DNA from: a virus
Length of the DNA: 31,962 nucleotides
IMG/VR virus record: IMGVR_UViG_3300024518_001668
Coordinates: 1 to 31,962 of that record
Reading direction: 5' to 3' (one strand)
Numbering within the stretch: position 1 is the stretch's first letter; each line of letters opens with the position of its first letter. Shown piece by piece: positions 12,867 to 20,200 of the stretch. The notes beneath the pieces are model-generated. The model saw only the letters and a program-made list of their open reading frames with translations. It was not told where the DNA came from and ran no database searches. The translations under genes were made by a program, and so were the position numbers.

Positions 12867-12904
12867 GAGGCCGTCTCGTTCCAGCGAGGCGGCCTCATCT
12901 TTTT
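12867..12904 (+). terminator. Strong intrinsic terminator without an upstream gene
   Basis: A 12-bp stem (GAGGCCGTCTCG pairing CGAGGCGGCCTC, with one G-T wobble) with loop TTCCAG is followed by ATCTTTTT. The U tract is only on the + strand. No + strand gene ends nearby: the last one stops at 10558, and 10515-12810 is coded on the - strand. Confidence 0.8.
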
Positions 12905-12910
12905 GGTGGC

Positions 12911-13019
12911 TCATTCGCCTGAGATCTTAAAGGGTATGGGAGCATATGTTTTATATATTCCTGATGAGTTCCTTCATGGAACTCAAATCATATTCCTCTA
13001 CGACATACGCTTTTGTTGA
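12911..13019 (-). pseudogene. Possible frameshifted remnant of a small gene
   Basis: On the - strand one frame reads STKAYVVEEYDLSSMKELI (then RNI) and meets TAA. The overlapping frame continues as YKTYAPIPFKISGE to TGA. The switch lies in a TATATA run, where loss of one TA unit would join them into one protein-like sequence of about 37 residues. An AAAAGGAG lies just upstream but no start codon follows it. Weak evidence; it may be chance. Confidence 0.2.
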
Positions 13020-13044
13020 CTCCTTTTATATGCTGTGGGATAAT
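13016..13044 (+). promoter_or_regulatory. Sigma70-like promoter in the gap
   Basis: TTGACT (13016-13021), a 17-bp spacer and GATAAT (13039-13044): five of six matches in each box. Predicted transcription begins near 13051, at the foot of the hairpin at 13051-13085. No + strand coding gene follows until 13863. Confidence 0.5.
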
Positions 13045-13050
13045 CAACAC

Positions 13051-13085
13051 TCAGTGCCTGAGCGATGATCAAACTCAGGCGCTGA
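13051..13085 (+). ncRNA. Candidate structured small RNA
   Basis: TCAGTGCCTGAG (13051-13062) pairs with CTCAGGCGCTGA (13074-13085), a 12-bp stem with one G-U pair and an 11-base loop. It begins where the promoter at 13016 predicts the transcript start. Further short inverted repeats follow up to 13129. No clear terminator is seen, so the RNA could run on antisense to the 3' end of the gene at 13135-13584. Confidence 0.35.
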
Positions 13086-13134
13086 CTTAGCAAGAGATGG
13101 CCTATCCTCCTGGGCCTCTCGGGAGAGGTGGAGC

Positions 13135-13584
13135 TTATCCCTTTCGCTCTGCCTCTCCCACCTTGCTAATCGCGGCACGCATAAACTCACCGCCTCGCAG
13201 CGTCATGATTGTGTTTTGTACCAGATCATGCCTGATCCGCAAAGGCATGTCGGCGATAGTTCTCATCCTCTTTGCTGTTTCTTCATGGTCAAGCCCAGCG
13301 ATACCGCAGATCTCACGAAACATGGGTGTGTTAATCCACACCAGTACCCTGTCTACAGACTCCTGCTCTGCGCTGCATAGGTCTTTCGCTGCCTGCGCTA
13401 GAACGGCAGTGTTAAGTCGGTCGAGACCTCGCTTAACCCGATGGCCGACCTTGGATTTAGCTTGTCTAACTGATGATAAGCCTTGATCACTTTTATCTGC
13501 CGATCGTTTGCGATCACCAGTCCCTCTTGCAGAAGATCCATTATCAACGATACGTCTAGGTCCGGTCTTCTCGTTTTGTACCAC
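13135..13584 (-). CDS. Unknown protein overlapping the RusA gene
   Basis: A 149-residue frame starts at a GTG at 13584, preceded by AGAGGT with good spacing, and overlaps the RusA gene by 187 bp in another frame. No ATG, GTG or TTG gives a shorter form of useful length, so either this long overlap is real or expression needs a frameshift or rare start. The C-terminal half is convincing protein (SAEQESVDRVLVWINTPMFREICGIAGLD in part). Its W-I-x-T-x-x-FREICGIAGLD segment resembles 'DFxxVCxLAGLDP' in small phage proteins found near RusA. Function unknown. The first 50 residues, which overlap RusA, are basic and low in structure. Confidence 0.55.
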   Translation of the reverse strand: MVQNEKTGPRRIVDNGSSARGTGDRKRSADKSDQGLSSVRQAKSKVGHRVKRGLDRLNTAVLAQAAKDLCSAEQESVDRVLVWINTPMFREICGIAGLDHEETAKRMRTIADMPLRIRHDLVQNTIMTLRGGEFMRAAISKVGEAERKG

Positions 13585-13814
13585 ACTACTACCTCTAGCT
13601 CGATGTCCCCCTCAATGGGAACGGGCGGCGGATTGATTTGAGACAGAAAGTTATCTCTATACTCAAGAGCTTTTTTACTCTTAATAATTCTAGTATTGCC
13701 GTTAATTCTAACTATTCTTCTGGAATTAGACTTGCTTGCTGGTTCGCCAGTAATCTCCTGTGTCCATAAGTGAGGTGTTTTATTTTCAAGGGTGACATGG
13801 ATTTCGCTTGACAT
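13398..13814 (-). CDS. rusA: RusA-like Holliday junction resolvase
   Basis: A 138-residue protein with the RusA pattern. A basic N-terminal part (GEPASKSNSRRIVRINGNTRIIKSKKALEYRD) leads to the acid cluster RRPDLDVSLIMDLLQEGLVIANDRQI. The aspartates in PDLD and NDRQ correspond to the metal-binding catalytic acids of RusA, and the length fits the family (about 120 residues in E. coli). It would cut Holliday junctions and branched DNA before packaging. It stands divergent from the exonuclease operon, with 48 bp between the two start codons. Its 3' part overlaps the next - strand gene. Confidence 0.85.
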   Translation of the reverse strand: MSSEIHVTLENKTPHLWTQEITGEPASKSNSRRIVRINGNTRIIKSKKALEYRDNFLSQINPPPVPIEGDIELEVVVWYKTRRPDLDVSLIMDLLQEGLVIANDRQIKVIKAYHQLDKLNPRSAIGLSEVSTDLTLPF

Positions 13815-13836
13815 AGCATTGGCATCCGATTAGTTT
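13808..13836 (+). promoter_or_regulatory. Divergent-region promoter candidate with CCGATTAGTTT
   Basis: TTGACA (13808-13813) is followed after 17 bp by TAGTTT, a weak -10, within CCGATTAGTTT (13826-13836). The same 11-mer occurs on the - strand at 12810-12820, upstream of the primase-helicase, at nearly the same distance from the ATG (23 and 26 bp). It may be a shared regulatory element of the replication and recombination operons. Confidence 0.4.
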
Positions 13837-13862
13837 TGGGCCTTAACGAAAGGGGAAAGACA

Positions 13863-14753
13863 ATGAACATAGAAAACAAGCATGGCGCACCGGAATCATT
13901 CATGCGATTCTGTGCCGATGACGACTATGATAGCGGCGACTGTGACTTTTCAGCCACTGAACTCTTAGAAGAGCCAAAAATCGCGACACTTAGATCCCGT
14001 TATCCAGACATGGACATGAACGATCCATATGAAAACCCTTGGATACACATAGGGCAGATGTTCCACAAGTTCATGGAGTTAAATTCTCCAGATCACGAAG
14101 TATCAGAGCAAAGATTGTTCGCAGAACTAGACGGTAAGGTTATTTCTGGAGCGATGGATGTTCAAATCCTCAATGGAGAGATGATGACTATCGGTGATTA
14201 CAAAGTCACCTCAGTATTCTCCATGAATGACACGAGCAAATGGGAACAACAACTAAATATCTACGCATGGTTGGTCGAGACTCAGACAAACTTCACCGTG
14301 GAGAAGCTTGAGGTCTACGCATTCCTCAGAGATTGGAAAATCTCTTCGCAGGAGCGGACACCGGATAGGTATCCAGCACGACCAGGGGTCACAGTAGACC
14401 TACCCTTGTGGAGTTTCTCTAAGCGAGAAGAATTCATAAGAGAAAGAGTTCGACTCCACAGCATCGCCAGAGATCTGCCAGATGAAGATTTGCCTGACTG
14501 CTCCAAAGATGCTGTCTGGCCCTCAGGAACGATGTGGCAAATACTTCGTGCAGACAAAGGCACGAAAGCAAACTACCGGCTAAAGCGAAACGCGACGGCT
14601 GCTTATGTCGCCTTGCTGCCATCCGATCAATTAGAAGCTTACATATCCAAGACACATGAAACGCTGAGAAGATGTAAGTCGTACTGCGATTTTTCTAAAA
14701 CGTGCAAGCAATGGGAAAACTGGCAAGAAGAAAGGGAGAATGAAAATGTCTGA
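13863..14753 (+). CDS. PD-(D/E)XK exonuclease (Cas4/RecB-like)
   Basis: ATG 13863 behind AAAGGGG gives 296 residues; the open frame extends slightly upstream but has no better start. Nuclease core: IGQMFHKF (helix with H68), E83 in SEQRLF, D99 in SGAMD, and D112-Y-K114 in IGDYK, then a Q-containing helix (SKWEQQLNIYAWL). This is the RecB/Cas4 exonuclease pattern. The C-terminus has C-x3-C-x5-C (CKSYCDFSKTC), with another Cys upstream (DLPDCS), which could hold an iron-sulfur cluster as in Cas4/AddB-like enzymes. It stands next to a Rad52-type annealase, the usual phage recombination pair. It overlaps the next gene by 8 bp. Confidence 0.85.
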   Translation: MNIENKHGAPESFMRFCADDDYDSGDCDFSATELLEEPKIATLRSRYPDMDMNDPYENPWIHIGQMFHKFMELNSPDHEVSEQRLFAELDGKVISGAMDVQILNGEMMTIGDYKVTSVFSMNDTSKWEQQLNIYAWLVETQTNFTVEKLEVYAFLRDWKISSQERTPDRYPARPGVTVDLPLWSFSKREEFIRERVRLHSIARDLPDEDLPDCSKDAVWPSGTMWQILRADKGTKANYRLKRNATAAYVALLPSDQLEAYISKTHETLRRCKSYCDFSKTCKQWENWQEERENENV

Positions 14754-15450
14754 GGAATCTAAGGAATCCAAACAAGAATGGGAAAAGGAAAAGAGTCCCG
14801 AGGTCATTATCATTGAGACAGGACTGAAAGCTCCATTCGCTCCGAACAAGATCAAGTGGCGAGCTGCGGATTTCCGTGGGAAAAAATCGTCTGCTCTGCT
14901 CTACTTGGATGCGAGAGATGTGATGGATCGCTTGGATGAAGTCGTTGGAATAAACAACTGGCACACAGAGTACACGGACCTTGAGAACCGATGCGTCTGT
15001 AAATTGTCTGTCAGATATGATAATGATTTCGACTGGGTATCGAAGAGCGACTTAGGAACTCAATCCACATTCGAGGGTGACAAGGGAATGTATTCAGATG
15101 CGCTAAAGAGAGCGGCAGTACAGCATGGCATAGGTCGCTACCTGTACGATGACAGCATACTCGGATCTAAGCGTTTCCCGTTAGAGGATAAGAAGTTCAC
15201 AAAAGAAGCTAACGAGATGATCATGACTGAAGTGGCTACGCATTACAGGCTCTTCACAAATCAAAAAGCCGTCATGCTTAACACGCTATTCAAATCAGCG
15301 ATGACCTACGAAACAATCATGGAATACTACGAGGAAAACAAATCTCTCGTAAAAGAACTCAAGAAAGAGGATGCTGTCGCAGCAAAGGCTGTTGGCGACT
15401 CATTCAAACAATGGGCAAAAGCCCTAAAGGGAATGGAAAACAATGGCTAA
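14746..15450 (+). CDS. Rad52-family single-strand annealing protein
   Basis: Start chosen at ATG 14746 (spacing fits AAAGGGAG); ATG 14740 is also in frame. The protein has 234 residues. The family core is seen in LLYLDARDVMDRLDEVVGINNWHTEY (in part) and in KGMYSDALKRAAVQHGIGRYLYD, the two best-known blocks of Rad52/Sak-type annealases. It would form rings that anneal complementary single strands made by the upstream exonuclease. The C-terminal 70 residues are helical and charged. It overlaps both neighbours by 8 bp, so expression is probably coupled. Confidence 0.88.
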   Translation: MSEESKESKQEWEKEKSPEVIIIETGLKAPFAPNKIKWRAADFRGKKSSALLYLDARDVMDRLDEVVGINNWHTEYTDLENRCVCKLSVRYDNDFDWVSKSDLGTQSTFEGDKGMYSDALKRAAVQHGIGRYLYDDSILGSKRFPLEDKKFTKEANEMIMTEVATHYRLFTNQKAVMLNTLFKSAMTYETIMEYYEENKSLVKELKKEDAVAAKAVGDSFKQWAKALKGMENNG

Positions 15451-15811
15451 AGTATTCGGAAGCGCACGAAAGAACGACAAGAGCAACGACAAACAGCCTG
15501 ACTTCCGTGGCAACTTCAAGTTGGGAGGGTTTACTGGACCCAAGGCAGAAGAGAAGAACCGAGAGTGTGCCCAGTGGTTGCGTAACGTGACTACTGAATT
15601 CACAAACAACAAAGAAACCTACATCAGTGTTGCCATGTGGAAAAACGTCGATCGAGAAACGGATGAACCGTACATCTCCATCACGCTAGAGGACAACTCT
15701 TGGCGATCCAAAGACAAGGACAAGGACAACGCCGCAGCGCCAGCAAAGGCCACTGCGAAACCAGACGGTGGGTCTGTGGTCGATGAAGAAGAGGGTCTGC
15801 TTGACTTCTAG
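15443..15811 (+). CDS. SSB-like protein with acidic tail
   Basis: A 122-residue protein starting inside the end of the annealase gene. The first 30 residues are basic (KNDKSNDKQPDFRGNFKLGG). A strand-rich body follows (ETYISVAMWKNVDRETDEPYISITLEDNSW), then an Ala/Lys linker and the acidic, aromatic-ended tail DEEEGLLDF. Such a tail is typical of single-stranded DNA-binding proteins, where it recruits partners. The fold is too short to name with certainty. The position after exonuclease and annealase supports an SSB role. Confidence 0.6.
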   Translation: MAKVFGSARKNDKSNDKQPDFRGNFKLGGFTGPKAEEKNRECAQWLRNVTTEFTNNKETYISVAMWKNVDRETDEPYISITLEDNSWRSKDKDKDNAAAPAKATAKPDGGSVVDEEEGLLDF

Positions 15812-15821
15812 GCGGAGACTG

Positions 15822-16064
15822 TTGAAGCTAAAACACGATGCCGTCTCAAATCCTGAGCATTACACGGCAGGCAGGCAGCACGAGCCACTAGATGTTGTGG
15901 AGGATTGGTGCCTAGACTTCCACCTGGGGAATGTTGTTAAGTACATCGCTAGAGCCGGAAGGAAAGGCGACATAGTTCAGGATCTAGAGAAGGCCATGTT
16001 CTATTTAACCAGAAAAATTAACATAGAAAAAGAATCAGAAAAAAGGGGTAACAAAAATGGTTAA
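15822..16064 (+). CDS. DUF3310 protein
   Basis: The best start is TTG 15822, 10 bp after the previous stop and behind GGCGGAG, giving 80 residues; a longer form from an ATG inside the previous gene is less likely. The family signature is clear: NPEHYTAGRQHEPLDVVEDW, then GNVVKYIARAGRKG, then DLEKAMFYLTRKI. DUF3310 proteins are common in phages, often annotated as nucleotide kinase-like, but no activity is established. Ends in a Lys/Glu-rich tail and overlaps the next gene by 8 bp. Confidence 0.85.
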   Translation: MKLKHDAVSNPEHYTAGRQHEPLDVVEDWCLDFHLGNVVKYIARAGRKGDIVQDLEKAMFYLTRKINIEKESEKRGNKNG

Positions 16065-16272
16065 GAAGGTTAAGAAGGTTAAGAAGGTTAAGAAGGCTAG
16101 TAGAAACAACTGGGAAGATATCATCTCTTGTCTTAGCTCAGCCGGTCTTCATACACGGATCATCATGGGATCTCCTGGGTCGGCTCAGGTAACGCGGTGC
16201 AGACTCCTGGCTGATTACGACGGGATCGATATCGTCACAGACGGAAGCCGTATGTCTATCTGGCTAACCTAG
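16057..16272 (+). CDS. Small protein with Lys-Val-Lys repeat head
   Basis: A 71-residue protein. Its head, VKKVKKVKKVKK, comes from a 9-nt tandem repeat (AAGGTTAAG). The body is a small alpha/beta domain (NWEDIISCLSSAGL, RLLADYDGIDIVTDGSRMSIWL). The basic head could bind nucleic acid. No family is recognised. It is the last gene of the recombination operon and lies 20 bp before the terminator. Confidence 0.6.
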   Translation: MVKKVKKVKKVKKASRNNWEDIISCLSSAGLHTRIIMGSPGSAQVTRCRLLADYDGIDIVTDGSRMSIWLT

Positions 16273-16292
16273 ACAAAGCATCCTTTGAAAAC

Positions 16293-16327
16293 AAAAAACC
16301 CCCATGCGCCTTTGCGTGGGGGTTTTT
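16293..16327. terminator. Bidirectional intrinsic terminator
   Basis: A stem CCCCCATGCG / TGCGTGGGGG (two wobble pairs) with loop CCTT is flanked by an A run on the left and a T run on the right. It therefore works for transcripts from both sides. It separates the + strand recombination operon from the - strand late/lysis operon, whose last stop is at 16329. Confidence 0.9.
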
Positions 16328-16328
16328 C

Positions 16329-16586
16329 TTATTCTCTTATCTCATCAATCATGCTGCAATACATATCAAGATCTATTAGATATGAAAGCACCGGCATGGG
16401 TACTTCGTCTTCACTCAGTGATTCTATCGCCTCACTCGTCGGCGTCGGACACGGAGGAATCCTCGGATCTGCGTGTCGCCTTGGACAGCCTGCGCTCCCA
16501 ATGCTTAATGAGGACATTGCGAGTAGGGCGAGGATCCATAAGCCTTTCGATCCCCTTAATGATCTTGTCTGACTTCGACTCGGCAT
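16329..16586 (-). CDS. Outer-membrane spanin-like lipoprotein (o-spanin, Rz1-like)
   Basis: An 85-residue protein with a basic n-region (SRSQTRSLRGSKG), a hydrophobic h-region (LWILALLAMSSLSIGSAG) and a Cys at residue 34 that fits a lipobox, though Ser at -3 is atypical. A Pro-rich stretch follows (RIPPCPTPTSEA), common in Rz1-type proteins. It starts inside the i-spanin gene in another frame and overlaps it by 155 bp, the classic overlapping Rz/Rz1 layout. With the i-spanin it would fuse inner and outer membranes at lysis, which implies a Gram-negative host. It is the last gene of the operon. Confidence 0.65.
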   Translation of the reverse strand: MPSRSQTRSLRGSKGLWILALLAMSSLSIGSAGCPRRHADPRIPPCPTPTSEAIESLSEDEVPMPVLSYLIDLDMYCSMIDEIRE

Positions 16587-16698
16587 TCCTTCTTCTTTCC
16601 CTTTCGCTTCCGAGATCTTCTCTCGACTTAGCGTTGAGAATTCCGAACGTGGCGGATAGGGCTATGATTAGCGCCAAGGCAACCACCGTTTCGATCAT
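16432..16698 (-). CDS. Inner-membrane spanin-like protein (i-spanin, Rz-like)
   Basis: An 88-residue protein with an N-terminal membrane segment (ETVVALALIIALSATFGIL), followed by a charged helical periplasmic domain (SREDLGSERERRRNAESKSDKIIKGIERL). This is the layout of Rz-type i-spanins. ATG 16698 overlaps the previous stop (TAATG). The overlapping lipoprotein gene downstream and the endolysin and holin-like genes upstream support the call. No sequence-specific Rz motif is claimed. Confidence 0.65.
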   Translation of the reverse strand: MIETVVALALIIALSATFGILNAKSREDLGSERERRRNAESKSDKIIKGIERLMDPRPTRNVLIKHWERRLSKATRRSEDSSVSDADE

Positions 16699-16874
16699 TA
16701 GATATTCTTGGCTTTGCCGATGTTAAACCCTAGAGTGTTAATCACCCTGAGAAGGATGGCGGCAATCTTATTGTCAGTGGCATTTGGCGTGAGAGAAGCG
16801 ATCACTGAGAACGCTCCAACAACTTTTAATGCGATGTCGAGCAGGTTACTTCCGTTTTCCAAAATCCAATCCAT
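16698..16874 (-). CDS. Holin-like small membrane protein
   Basis: A 58-residue protein that starts MDWILENGSNLLDIALKVVG, continues with one hydrophobic stretch (GAFSVIASLTP), and ends in NTLGFNIGKAKN. This form (MDW-x-L ... VVGAxSxIASLTPxxxDN ... LNxGxAKN) resembles small unnamed phage proteins that lie between endolysin and spanin genes. A holin role is inferred from position and size; only one weak membrane segment is visible. ATG 16874 follows AGAGGT, and its stop overlaps the i-spanin start. Confidence 0.6.
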   Translation of the reverse strand: MDWILENGSNLLDIALKVVGAFSVIASLTPNATDNKIAAILLRVINTLGFNIGKAKNI

Positions 16875-16891
16875 TACAATTTACCTCTTGT

Positions 16892-17203
16892 TTATACCTT
16901 CGGTTGAAACTCAATATGGATATGATCTTTCTCTAAGACCACATCAAATTCCTTGCCAAGCTCTTCCGCTAAACCCACTGCGAATGCAGGCAAATCGGCT
17001 TTCGGTATAGCCCAGGTTCTCACATCGGCTGCGTATCCAACGTAGTGGAGAGATCCGATTCCGTGCTTCCCGTCCACTGCGGACGTGACCACCATCTGGG
17101 ATATGCCGTATGTATTGAAATATCCTTCAGCGATGTTCAATCCCATCAACATCTCTGGCTTGATCCCGTTTATCTTAACTCCGTCCTTTGTCTTCATAGC
17201 CAT
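16892..17203 (-). CDS. M15-family peptidase endolysin
   Basis: A 103-residue protein. SLHYVGYAADV (H53, D60) and DHIHIEF (H94 and H96) give the zinc-ligand set of the M15 D-Ala-D-Ala carboxypeptidase / L-Ala-D-Glu endopeptidase group. It would cut peptide cross-links of peptidoglycan at lysis. It has no signal peptide, so it needs a holin, in agreement with the next gene. The length is short but typical for a single-domain M15 endolysin. ATG 17203 follows directly on the stop of the giant gene (TAG-ATG), so translation is probably coupled. Confidence 0.85.
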   Translation of the reverse strand: MAMKTKDGVKINGIKPEMLMGLNIAEGYFNTYGISQMVVTSAVDGKHGIGSLHYVGYAADVRTWAIPKADLPAFAVGLAEELGKEFDVVLEKDHIHIEFQPKV

Positions 17204-20200
17204 CTAATCAAGTATACCCCTAAAGAGTGGGAAGGAGTTGGCCTTTAGTTTTCTATATTCCTTAACGTCAGCCAACAGAACTTTCCTTCTCCTATCTATT
17301 TTATTAAGCTCGTCCCTCTTCTTGTCCTTATCCATCGTGCGAGAATTCCATATCTTATCTTCTTTGGTCCTAAGCTTATTCATCTTATCGTTAATGCGAT
17401 TAAGCTTCGGCATGACAGCGAGTATCTTCTTGTTCTCTCTCTTTAATCTCTTAACCCTTTTCGTATCTTTAGCTCTCCTAGCGTGCTTGATGGTGCTAGC
17501 GATACCGTTAACACTGTAGTAGAACTCGGTCCACTCGCTGATCTGGCCTTGGGCACTCTCCGCAGACTGGAAGGTAGATCCAATGACTGGTATCTGGTCT
17601 ACTCGCCAAGCCGGAACAGTCGGAGCGTCCGTTGCCTGACGGAATAGCCACGCCGTAGATCCAACTATGTAAGACCCCACCGTTCCTGCGTAGCCATCGA
17701 TGAGGTGCTGGATCTTGATCGGACTAAAACCAGATTTTTCTCCAGCGTATTTAGCAAGCTCAGTGGTGTACCTGTTGAATCTTTCCTCTGAGGGTTTGCC
17801 TGACAGGAAAGGAGACTCAACCGGCCTACCAGTGAATAGATTGTGGTTCGCGATAACCTCCAGTAAGGGGAGTGTCGTTTGAGGACCAAACATTGGAACT
17901 TCTAGCGTGGAGAACACAGCCCTAAAAGTGGTATCCGCCAGATCCCCAGTAAGCTCATCCCCAAGTAAAACCCTTGCGGATCTCTCAGGGAAAGTCTTAA
18001 AGGCAAGGCCGACCTCGAATGGAATAGGAATCTTCAGTGCTGGCAGACCGAAGGGCATTGGAATAATCCAGAAGTTATCCTGCTCGTAATCGCTCGCACC
18101 TTTGTACTCCTCGCTGTCATTATTCGCATACGCGAGGGCCAAGGTAGCCATCGCAATAATGCCTCCTCTGGCAAGAAATGATCGCTGAGCTTCCAGCTTG
18201 CCTTTTCTGTTAGAGCTGTACTGCCCCCTCATGGCTCTGTACATCACGTCGATTCCCTGGATCCTCGCATTAAGGAACGGGACGGTCGCAGCAATCATCC
18301 TTAGAGCGTTGGAGTTTCCTCGCCTAGAAAAGTTGAGAACTTCCATAGCTTGGAAGATCGCTTCTGATTCTGCCTCAACTCTCGACACACCCTTACTCAG
18401 AAGGTTCTGTAGAGTGTCCTCGTATACAACTTGCCTAGTCGCAGAGTCAGACTTGTTAGATACTTCCGCCAGCTTATCCCAAACTGTAACAACTGTTGAA
18501 TCGAAAAATGTTCCATCTTTCTTAGGTGTTATGCCACTACGCCTAAGCTTCTTTCTGAAATCTGCCTCAAACTTTTTTGGTTCAAAGACGTAATCAAAAC
18601 CACCAACGACACCAGCGCCTTCAAGCGTGTTGTATGTCTTTTCATCTCCAGACATACCACGCAAGGTTCCCTGGAACTTGTCAATCGTTGATATAAATGG
18701 AGTGGCCTTGAAGCCTGAAGTAACCCAGGCTGACATCGAGTCTCTCTGGATATTCCGAATCATGAACATCGGACTTCTGGTAACACTTTCCCTAAGCCAT
18801 TGAGCAGGTCCGCTAAGCCAGGGGTAAACCTTTACCTTGCCGTCCATGAATCCAGTAAGCGTCTCGATTAACAAAGGATCGGAGACGTTGTAATACTTCT
18901 CCTCACCATTGACCCTCACGGTATACATGGCAGTTTTAATCTCTTCCGGTGTCGTTAACTCAGTCGCCATGCCCACAAGCTTCGCATCTTTAAGAACCTG
19001 AACGGATGCGATGTTCTTCATCCCTGAGGTGACAGCAGCTCTTAGGTTTTGCATGATGCCGACTAACGGATCAACTATCTGATGACTACCACCCTTCAGC
19101 TTGGACGGAGGCTTCTGGCCGGTAAGCGTTGGGAAGAGAGTGTTTAATCTTCTGTTAGCGCCCAGCGATAGATCTATGTTCTCCGCTTTGAGTATCTGCT
19201 TGAACATATCCGGAGACACACCGGCTTCGCCTTCTCCGTCGATATCCATGTTCTTATAGAACGGGATGTAGTCAGAGTATTTCTTAAAGACAACTGCTAG
19301 TTCGTCATTCAACACGCCAGTGTCTTTGAGGAAGTCTACGACGTAGTTATTCCAAGTCTCATAATCATTCTTGACACCTTCGAAGAGGGGCAGGAGACCT
19401 TCGCTTTTAATCCGATCGTTAACAACCTTTATCTCTCCAGCAGTCATGTTGGTTAGTGTGTTGTTTTTTATCAGCCTTGCAGATCGATTAGCGATCATCC
19501 ACAAGGACCATGTTCTGTAAAGATTCTTATCCTTCGCGAACAGCGGCGCTAGGGAGTCCCGTAATCCCTTCTTGGAATAATCAACTCTTGCGATCCCTCC
19601 TCTCAGCACAAGCACACCATTGTTAATGGCAGCAGCAGTCACACTGTTCGCTCTATCCGATAGGAGAGCAAGTGAATGGGCATTGGTGGAAGCTAGGAGA
19701 TCCCTATTGTCCTTACCCCGTAAAGCGGCTGCTTTCGTGAGCTTCTCTAGGAAATCCCACTTGTCTATGTACTTGATACGCCATCTTTGGAACCATTCTT
19801 TCCGCTTTACTGGATCGGAAAGATCTGAAAACATATCCTGCATCTTAGTGAAAAAAGATCTCTCATCATTCACACCGATGACAGTTCTTTGAAGCACATC
19901 GTATGCTCTATCTACAGGGCTATTCGATTCTTCGGCTATCGGGTTAACAACCCGCTCATTGTTGGCTGAGAGTTTGTCTCCATCGATGTAACCTCTAGCG
20001 ATGTCTCGCGATCTTTCCCTTAGCTCCTCGCTGTAATGTGGGCGTTGGTCAAGGCTGGATGGATCATTCATGTTCAGGTATGCGACATGCCCCTTAGGGG
20101 CTATCGAGAACTTATCCGCGTCTAGGCCGGGAACAGCAGACAGCCTCTCCTCCGACCGAGCAGAGTTCTTTATCTCAGCCGTGGCGCGTCCCGCAGGCGA

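Larger units (their letters stand above)
12811..13134. other. 324-bp structured gap without a clear gene
   Basis: This is the only gene-free stretch over 300 bases. It holds the orphan promoter and terminator (12804-12904) and a hairpin GAGTTCC/GGAACTC (12966-12984). It also has a second promoter-like site (13016-13044) followed by a 12-bp stem (13051-13085), and short GGCC and CCTCTC inverted repeats (13098-13129). The - strand carries a possible broken small gene. Such hairpin-rich gaps beside a primase-helicase can be replication origins or encode small RNAs; neither is proven here. Confidence 0.6.
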
